Shown here piece by piece: positions 59,034-64,000 of a stretch of 64,000 bases of DNA. The notes under the pieces were generated by a model that was given only the letters and a program-made list of their open reading frames with translations, did no database searches and was not told where the DNA came from. This DNA is from Planococcus halocryophilus. GTDB taxonomy: Bacteria > Bacillota > Bacilli > Bacillales_A > Planococcaceae. Positions within the stretch are counted from its first letter, which is position 1, and each line of letters starts with the position of its first letter. The stretch lies in NCBI RefSeq assembly GCF_001687585.2, contig NZ_CP016537.2:1150001-1214000 (forward strand), in the 5' to 3' direction. The position numbers and the translations under genes are program-made.

Positions 59034-60041
59034 ATGACGTTAACGTATAGCGTACTAGACCAATCACCAATTTCAGAAGGCAGTTCGCCGCAGGAAGCAT
59101 TAAAGCAAACGGCTATACTTGCACAAAACGCCGAGAAATGGGGCTATACGCGCTTTTGGGTATCAGAGCATCACGATGCACCTACTTTAGCGGGCTCTTC
59201 TCCTGAACTGCTAATAGCGCATTTAGGAGCCGTCACAACTACCATTCGTCTCGGTTCAGGTGGCGTGATGTTGCCTCATTACGCTGCATTTAAAGTTGCG
59301 GAAAACTTCAAATTGCTTGAAGCCTTGTACCCCGGTAGAATTGATGCAGGAATGGGTCGCGCCCCTGGTGGCATGCCTCGTGCTTCTTTCGCCTTAAATG
59401 AAGGAAAGAAACGCGATACCAGCCTATTCCCTAAAAAAATAGATGAACTCCGGATGTATTTGAGTGATTCCATTCCTGAAGATCACCCTTATTACGGCAT
59501 GAAGGCGACACCTGTGTCACCTAATATTCCACCTATTTGGATATTAGGATCAAGTAGAAGTTCAGCGCTGCTCGCCGCAGAAAAAGGACTTCCTTATCTA
59601 TTTGCCCATTTTATCAATGGAGAAGGCGGCCAATCCTTTACGAAAGAATACCGAAGGAATTTTAAATCGCATGAAGGCAGTAAACCTTATGTTGGATTTG
59701 CGATTTTTGCTGTTTGCCAAGAAACGCAAGAAAAAGCAGAATGGCTAGCTTCTTCTTTGGATTTATCGCTATCAATGGGAGCACAGGGCATGCCTTCACA
59801 AGGCACACCACCACCTGAAAAAGCAGTTGCTTATCCATACTCTAAATTCGAAAAACTATTAGTCGCTGAAAATCGCCGCCGCATGGTAGTTGGGACGCCA
59901 CAGCACGTTGCAGACCAACTAGAAAAATTAGCTTCTGAATACGAAGCAGATGAAGTTATGCTAGTTTCTGCAGCTTACAATTTTAAGGACAAACTCAAAA
60001 CCTATGAATTGATTGCAAAAGAAATGAAGAGACGTATTTAA
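59034..60041 (+). CDS. LLM-class flavin-dependent oxidoreductase
   Basis: Bacterial-luciferase-like TIM-barrel protein of 335 residues that uses FMN(H2). Typical are the N-terminal YSVLDQSPISEGSS, WVSEHHDAPTLAGSSPE near residue 41, GSGGVMLPHY near 75 and GRIDAGMGRAPGG near 101. It belongs to the MsnO8/alkanal monooxygenase-like group; substrate unknown. ATG 59034 follows AAGGAGAG. Likely co-transcribed with the ytpA-like gene 36 bases upstream. Confidence 0.87.
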   Translation: MTLTYSVLDQSPISEGSSPQEALKQTAILAQNAEKWGYTRFWVSEHHDAPTLAGSSPELLIAHLGAVTTTIRLGSGGVMLPHYAAFKVAENFKLLEALYPGRIDAGMGRAPGGMPRASFALNEGKKRDTSLFPKKIDELRMYLSDSIPEDHPYYGMKATPVSPNIPPIWILGSSRSSALLAAEKGLPYLFAHFINGEGGQSFTKEYRRNFKSHEGSKPYVGFAIFAVCQETQEKAEWLASSLDLSLSMGAQGMPSQGTPPPEKAVAYPYSKFEKLLVAENRRRMVVGTPQHVADQLEKLASEYEADEVMLVSAAYNFKDKLKTYELIAKEMKRRI

Positions 60042-60071
60042 ACTGAAATTGCTTTATTCATAGATAGAATG

Positions 60072-60103
60072 CTAACCACTTCCAATAAAGGAAGTGGTTT
60101 TTT
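60072..60103 (+). terminator. Terminator after LLM oxidoreductase
   Basis: AACCACTTCC and complement with a 6-base loop and T run. The following stretch to 60322 is AT-rich and otherwise holds no gene I can see. Confidence 0.8.
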
Positions 60104-60322
60104 GATGCTAAGAAAAAAGATATAGTATTAAACGCGACTAAAATACTGCTGAGTTAAAATATACTGATCCCTTTTATTCATTTTACAATTATTTAAAGGA
60201 TTTCAAATAAAAGAGAAGAAAAGAACTTAGAGTAACGAAATACTTTTGAATGGAGGCTGTAGAAGGAGCTGAAATATTTTTCTCAAGACCGTTTCTAAAA
60301 AAATCATAGGGGTGGAAAATGG

Positions 60323-61405
60323 ATGAAGAAAATGAATGTTACGAAAACAGCTAACAAGACGATGATTCGCAAAAAAATGATGACATTAACAATTGCAGGA
60401 GCGATGGTTTTGAGCGCTTCACCATTTATGTCTCCCGCTGTCGGCGCTGTAGGGAATGGACCAGCTTATGGTGGCAACGAAACCATCAATACATCGATAC
60501 TGACCACATATGATGAAATGGCGGATTTTTTACAAACACAAGAAGCCAAACAAAAAAATATGGAACTTAAAGTAATTGGACAAAGTATTAAAGGGCGTGA
60601 TTTGTACTTAGTAAAGTATGTGACAAATCCTGAAAATCCGACAATTCTTTTTCTGACTCAACAACATGGCAACGAACAGCTGACAACAGAGGGCGCACTT
60701 GAATTTATCAAACACCTTGGAACAGGCAAGATGAAAGGGGTAACAGATGGCGTCAATATTTTAATCGTGCCAATGCTCAATCCAGATGGTGCCATGGGAG
60801 ATGTGAATTTTTCATTAGATGATTACATAGCGAAAGGAGAGCGGAATCTCACACGCTATAACGCGGACGGCATTGATTTGAACCGTGATCACATTACCAA
60901 AATTCAACCTGAAACAAAAGCCTTTCACGAAAATGTGATGAGAAAATATGATATTGATTACATGATTGATTTGCATCATCAAGGTACTCAAAGTGAGCGA
61001 GATGGAGAACTGGTTTCCGGGTCTATTTTATATCCGACAACACCGAACGTTGACCCGGATGTACTTCTTAAATCCAAGCAGCTAGGAGCTGTGGTTTTCG
61101 ATGCCATCGATTCAAAAGGATGGGGCCATTTAGGTAAGTACAGAGGCGGAGACGCTGAAACAATTAGTCGAAATGGCATTGCAGTAGAATATGGGATTTC
61201 TACCCTGTTATTCGAGATGCGCGGCATGACGGATCATTATTATGAATCTTATGTTTTGGGACAAAAGAGCAATGGCTATCTAATTAAACAAACCATCACG
61301 ACACTCGATGCCACAGTTCGCGCAATTGCGGATGATTCTATTGCAAATGCGGATATCTCGTTTTGGGATACACTTTCTTATCAAGAAAACCGTACTTCTG
61401 AGTGA
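60323..61405 (+). CDS. Secreted M14-family zinc carboxypeptidase
   Basis: Extracellular peptidase of 360 residues. Signal peptide about residues 1-42 (positively charged start, MMTLTIAGAMVLSASPFMSP, cleavage near GAVG). Zinc motif QQHGNEQ (HxxE) near residue 113, substrate Arg in ERNLTRYNADGIDLNRD near 178-190, third zinc His in DLHHQG near 216, and general-base Glu in LLFEMRG near 301. Likely removes C-terminal residues of peptides for nutrition. GGGGTGG precedes the ATG; a second ATG at 60332 is possible. Confidence 0.87.
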   Translation: MKKMNVTKTANKTMIRKKMMTLTIAGAMVLSASPFMSPAVGAVGNGPAYGGNETINTSILTTYDEMADFLQTQEAKQKNMELKVIGQSIKGRDLYLVKYVTNPENPTILFLTQQHGNEQLTTEGALEFIKHLGTGKMKGVTDGVNILIVPMLNPDGAMGDVNFSLDDYIAKGERNLTRYNADGIDLNRDHITKIQPETKAFHENVMRKYDIDYMIDLHHQGTQSERDGELVSGSILYPTTPNVDPDVLLKSKQLGAVVFDAIDSKGWGHLGKYRGGDAETISRNGIAVEYGISTLLFEMRGMTDHYYESYVLGQKSNGYLIKQTITTLDATVRAIADDSIANADISFWDTLSYQENRTSE

Positions 61406-61489
61406 GATTTGAATATGTAATGAATGAATTATAATATTAACTTTAATGTTGAAGGAATTTAGATAGTAATAGAAATGGGACCCAAAAAG

Positions 61490-61620
61490 CGTTCGTAAAT
61501 GTATATGAAAAATGTGAACGTTCGTAAAACGTGTAGACACGTTTACGAACGTTCTTTTTGTGGTTTTTGTGCTGTTTTTAGAGTGTTCGTAAAGGTGTAC
61601 TTTTCCGAACGGTTTTTTCT
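61490..61620 (+). terminator. Two tandem hairpins sharing GTTCGTAAA
   Basis: Hairpin 1 has arms at 61516-61533 (GAACGTTCGTAAAACGTG) and 61538-61554 with a 4-base loop and T tail. Hairpin 2 uses GTTCGTAAAG (61585) and CTTT..CGAAC, then six T. A lone GTTCGTAAA lies at 61491. The 380 bases from 61406 to 61787 hold these and no credible gene. Confidence 0.7.
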
Positions 61621-61787
61621 TCAAAGAAAACATTCTCATATCTTTTATTTAATGGTGGAAATTAATGTTAATATTTATATAGAGGCTTCTGAAGATAATT
61701 ATTCTTTCATTTATTAAGTTCTTGGAAGTGATGATAAACCTATCTCAGCTTATTTACAGAAAATAGTATAAATCTTGGAGGATGGAT

Positions 61788-62129
61788 ATGGAATTTAAAA
61801 TGGGGCTTTATGAAGGACCTTTTAATTCAATTAAATCAGGAAAGAAAACTGTAGAAGTACGGTTAAGCGATCAAAAGAGAAGGGATTTAAGAAAAGGAGA
61901 TACAATAGAGTTTACAAAGTTACCAGAGGAAAACGAAAAAATTTACTTAGAGATACAGGAGTTAAAAAAGTATTCTTCGTTTAGGGAAATGTATGAAGAT
62001 ATTCCAGCTGAACAACTTGATGCTGTGGGTAGAGGTATAGAAGAGAGAGTAGAAACCATACATAAGATTTATTCGTCAGATTTAGAAAAAGAATGGGGTA
62101 CTTTGGCGATTGTAATAAAACTGGTTTAG
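61788..62129 (+). CDS. ASCH-domain protein
   Basis: Protein of 113 residues made of one ASCH (PUA-like) domain: FNSIKSGKKTVEVRLSDQKRRDLRKGDTIEFTKLPEE spans the core, and the ending WGTLAIVIKL is the last strand. ASCH proteins bind RNA or modified nucleosides; some are amidohydrolases for N4-acetylcytidine. The K-x-VE-RL pattern matches that type only loosely. ATG 61788 is 6 bases after TTGGAGG; the ATG at 61782 abuts it. First gene of the palindrome-punctuated stretch. Confidence 0.8.
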   Translation: MEFKMGLYEGPFNSIKSGKKTVEVRLSDQKRRDLRKGDTIEFTKLPEENEKIYLEIQELKKYSSFREMYEDIPAEQLDAVGRGIEERVETIHKIYSSDLEKEWGTLAIVIKLV

Positions 62130-62133
62130 CCAG

Positions 62134-62173
62134 TTTTGAAAGTAACTTAAGTGCAGTTAAGTTACTTTCAAAA
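62134..62173. repeat. Palindromic repeat, copy 1
   Basis: Perfect 17-bp arms TTTTGAAAGTAACTTAA and complement, 6-base loop, only 4 bases after the ASCH gene. No T run follows. Confidence 0.85.
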
Positions 62174-62211
62174 TTCAATTTAAAGAGATTAAACGAATAG
62201 AGGTGTGATTG

Positions 62212-62391
62212 ATGAAAAAATGGACTGTAATTTGGGTAGTAATTTTCGCCGCGATTTTAGAAAGAGTTGTTCATCATTTGTTTTTAACAGACAGCTTTAT
62301 AATTCGTTTATTTACTGCACTTATATTCGTAGCAATAGGCATTGGAATTGGCTTGATCGCACAGAAAAATAAGCAATATAAACAAGCTTGA
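62212..62391 (+). CDS. Small two-helix membrane protein, unknown
   Basis: Protein of 59 residues with two hydrophobic segments (about 4-24 and 32-51) and a basic end (QKNKQYKQA). GAGGTG precedes the ATG at a good distance. No family recognised. Lies between palindromic repeats 1 and 2. Confidence 0.6.
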   Translation: MKKWTVIWVVIFAAILERVVHHLFLTDSFIIRLFTALIFVAIGIGIGLIAQKNKQYKQA

Positions 62392-62419
62392 AATATTTTT
62401 TGATAAGCTGATGAAATCA

Positions 62420-62461
62420 GTTCTGAATGTAACTTATTGTGAATTAAGTTACATTCAGAAC
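62420..62461. repeat. Palindromic repeat, copy 2
   Basis: Perfect 17-bp arms GTTCTGAATGTAACTTA and complement with an 8-base loop; no T run. Confidence 0.85.
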
Positions 62462-62519
62462 CTTGGAATAGACAGTATCGAGAGACTTGTTATTTATCAA
62501 TTAATTATAGGTATGTAAT

Positions 62520-62550
62520 AAAAAAACCGCATATATTTATGCGGTTTAAG
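62520..62550 (-). terminator. Terminator for the 62557-63081 gene
   Basis: Minus strand AAACCGCATA and complement followed by seven T. Confidence 0.8.
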
Positions 62551-62556
62551 ACGAAT

Positions 62557-63081
62557 TTATATTTCAAAAAGGATAGAATTTCCTTCTCTTTTTCTTAAAA
62601 ATTCATCTATAAGAAAAAAAAATATTGCCATGAACGCAGCTAAAACCATTAATGGACCGAGGAAAAAGAAAGAAAGCAAGCCGAATCCAATATGCACTAA
62701 AAAAGAAAGGTATACACGATATTTCCTAACATTCGTTGTAACTAAATCAGCCAATAATGAAACAGGTATTCCATAAATAATGTTTCCTAACAAGCAAGAT
62801 GAAAAAACAAATATAGAAAAAATAAAATCAGTGCTGGATCCTGTTATCACTGTCTTTATATCAAAAATCAAAAGTAAAAAGGTGAAAAGCAAAGAAGCAT
62901 AAAAGGCAACTTTCCCCTTTCTAATCACAAGTAGGGGTTTGTAGAGCTTTTTCCTGATCTTTGGTAAAAACGTTAACCCAATAATCGCTAAAGAAACTTT
63001 TACCGGTAGAGATTCTACTCCAACCCAGATAATAAAAGAAATCAATATAACTACTGATAGATACAGAATAACTTTATACAT
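62557..63081 (-). CDS. Polytopic membrane protein, unknown
   Basis: Protein of 174 residues with about five hydrophobic segments: near residues 4-22, 27-42, 58-76, 86-110 and 125-163. There is a basic loop RKKLYKP-LVIRKGK between the second and third. No family recognised and no catalytic motif seen. GAGGTTACT precedes the ATG. The only minus-strand gene in this terminal stretch; its own terminator stands next to palindromic repeat 2. Confidence 0.65.
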   Translation of the reverse strand: MYKVILYLSVVILISFIIWVGVESLPVKVSLAIIGLTFLPKIRKKLYKPLLVIRKGKVAFYASLLFTFLLLIFDIKTVITGSSTDFIFSIFVFSSCLLGNIIYGIPVSLLADLVTTNVRKYRVYLSFLVHIGFGLLSFFFLGPLMVLAAFMAIFFFLIDEFLRKREGNSILFEI

Positions 63082-63192
63082 AGTAACCTCTTTTTTAGTT
63101 TATTATATCAAGAATTCAGTTGTTTCAGAGATTATAGTGTAAGTCGATGCTAACAGAAGGAATTAAAGAACAACTTGCATATTTCTCCTTTT

Positions 63193-63226
63193 TGAACGTA
63201 ACATAATACTAATTAAGTTACATTCA
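63193..63226. repeat. Palindromic repeat, copy 3 (imperfect)
   Basis: TGAACGTAACATAA, 6-base loop, TTAAGTTACATTCA; two mismatches between arms. The 304-base gap 63082-63385 holds this repeat and nothing else I can name. Confidence 0.75.
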
Positions 63227-63385
63227 CATCTGTAAGTCTAAACGGATTTAGTCATATTGAAATATTTTCAAAAGAGGTATTTACTTACCAATTTCTAGTG
63301 GTATTATAATACTAGTTTTGAAATATTAAATTCATGACTTTGGCAAATGAGTTTTTTGGTTACAGTACAGTTAAGGAGCGAGGAT

Positions 63386-63526
63386 ATGGTGTCACGAGAA
63401 AGTGTGAAATTGAGTTTATCAATTCTAGTAATAATTTTAATTGTTGCTCTTGGTATTTATCTTCAACAAACTGACGCTCCTATTTACGGCATTCCAGGAA
63501 TTTTAGAAACACTTTTTACAAAATAA
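63386..63526 (+). CDS. Single-pass mini membrane protein, unknown
   Basis: 46-residue protein with a strong ribosome site (AAGGAG) 9 bases upstream, one membrane helix (about residues 9-26: LSLSILVIILIVALGIYL) and a short outside or inside tail with TDAPIYGIPGI. No family recognised. Too short for most gene callers; the ribosome site and clean frame are the support. Confidence 0.55.
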   Translation: MVSRESVKLSLSILVIILIVALGIYLQQTDAPIYGIPGILETLFTK

Positions 63527-63600
63527 ATAGTTGTAGTCGTACAGAAAACTTATTCCATTGGATTCTTCAACCTGATGAAATAGGTTTTATTTTTATTGAA

Positions 63601-63638
63601 TTTGAATGTAACATAATAGTAATTAAGTTACATTCAAA
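63601..63638. repeat. Palindromic repeat, copy 4
   Basis: TTTGAATGTAACATAA, 6-base loop TAGTAA, TTAAGTTACATTCAAA; one mismatch. It lies between the 46-residue gene and the gene at 63665. Confidence 0.85.
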
Positions 63639-63664
63639 AGTAGGGAAATAAAGGCGGTGAAAGC

Positions 63665-64000
63665 ATGAAATGGGAAGACAAAATATTTGCAGAGAAAGCA
63701 TTAAAACACCTGCTTATCGGAAGTCAAATTGATGGAGTTAGATTTGGTTCAGAACCAGGAATGGTTTACATCTACTTTGCTCATTACTCTGAGCAAGATC
63801 CAGGAATTATATGGCTTCTGATTGAAATCAAAAAAGTTACTGTATTTGCAAATCTGGAACAATTAAAAACAGCTTCCAAAGAAAGTTTGAAAGAACTAGA
63901 CGATAAAGAATCATTTCAGCTTTTTTTTGAAAATAGAAGAGAAAAAGTGAAAGATGTTTGGTTAGGGTCTGAGTCTCCACATTTATGTATATTGCTCGAA
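63665..64000 (+). CDS. Unknown protein, 3' end outside window
   Basis: At least 112 residues, open to the window end. Starts MKWEDKIFAEKALKHLLIGS behind AAAGGCGGTG. Mixed alpha/beta composition with aromatic strands (GMVYIYFAHY, GIIWLLIEIKKVTVFA), resembling small immunity-type or SMI1-like proteins only in general feel; I do not assign a family. It is the fifth small gene in the palindrome-punctuated stretch. Confidence 0.6.
   Translation, partial: MKWEDKIFAEKALKHLLIGSQIDGVRFGSEPGMVYIYFAHYSEQDPGIIWLLIEIKKVTVFANLEQLKTASKESLKELDDKESFQLFFENRREKVKDVWLGSESPHLCILLE

Noticed and set aside
61499..61717. 72-codon frame in the gap after the carboxypeptidase gene
   Set aside because: It runs through the two hairpins, has no ribosome site, and its peptide looks random.
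62134..63638. Integron attC array
   Set aside because: The palindromes lack the RYYYAAC/GTTRRRY core pairs and no integrase is in the window; the genes are not all in one direction. A different repeat-linked process remains open.
61406..64000. CRISPR array
   Set aside because: Repeats are few, palindromic, unequal in spacing and separated by genes, with no uniform spacers or cas genes.

Overview
The window is a low-G+C Gram-positive chromosome segment. Gene content and order follow the Bacillus subtilis yut/yui/mrp/yug, men and ytk-metK-ytp neighbourhoods. Strong AGGAGG-type ribosome sites, frequent TTG/GTG starts, an S-box (SAM) leader, a Zur-type box and a trnB-like 20-tRNA cluster also place it in the Bacillales. 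A Planococcus/Planomicrobium-type member of the Planococcaceae is my best guess; this is inference, since no search was possible.

Layout. 1-9.9 kb: end of lipA, then yutD-yutE-yutF, yuzB, Fe-S carriers (NifU-like, SufA-like), two type II NADH dehydrogenase-like flavoproteins, a Nudix hydrolase, yuiA/yuiB/yuiD and leucyl aminopeptidase. 10-15.8 kb: complete seven-gene mrpA-G Na+/H+ antiporter operon on the minus strand. 16-23.4 kb: MFS exporter, cyclophilin lipoprotein, DUF1871 protein, small XRE regulator, Na+-dependent symporter, a large membrane protein with an N-terminal ECF-sigma-like domain, and yugI. 23.4-30.2 kb: arginine/ornithine/proline catabolism (RocR-like regulator divergent from rocA, rocD, glutamate dehydrogenase), then an iron alcohol dehydrogenase. 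30.3-33 kb: CDF exporter, MgtC-like protein, EamA transporter. 33-40.2 kb: one rRNA operon (16S-23S-5S) and 20 tRNA genes. 40.2-41.6 kb: transposase remnant and a DMT-type exporter. 41.7-50 kb: menaquinone genes, menA divergent from menFDHB and menEC. 50-60 kb: MOSC protein, zinc-binding lipoprotein, yidD, dps, ytkD-like Nudix, hydrolase, pckA, SAM riboswitch-metK, gamma carbonic anhydrase, ytpA-like hydrolase, luciferase-like oxidoreductase. 60.3-64 kb: secreted M14 carboxypeptidase, then an AT-rich accessory stretch of small unknown genes separated by a family of related palindromes.

How the genes fit together. Menaquinone genes, NDH-2-type enzymes and Mrp supply and use the respiratory and sodium/proton gradients. 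The roc genes turn ornithine and proline into glutamate and 2-oxoglutarate, and pckA (gluconeogenesis) lies in the same window. Fe-S carriers support lipoyl synthase and similar enzymes.

Most unusual items: (i) a membrane-anchored ECF-sigma-like fusion protein at 20.3-22.9 kb; (ii) the palindrome-punctuated small-gene stretch at 62-64 kb; (iii) a RocR-like regulator that has lost the GAFTGA loop and a clean Walker B, facing two matching TGCAA-N7-TTGCR dyads; (iv) a YtpA-like hydrolase with glycine where the nucleophilic serine should be; (v) shared palindromes in widely separated intergenic regions.
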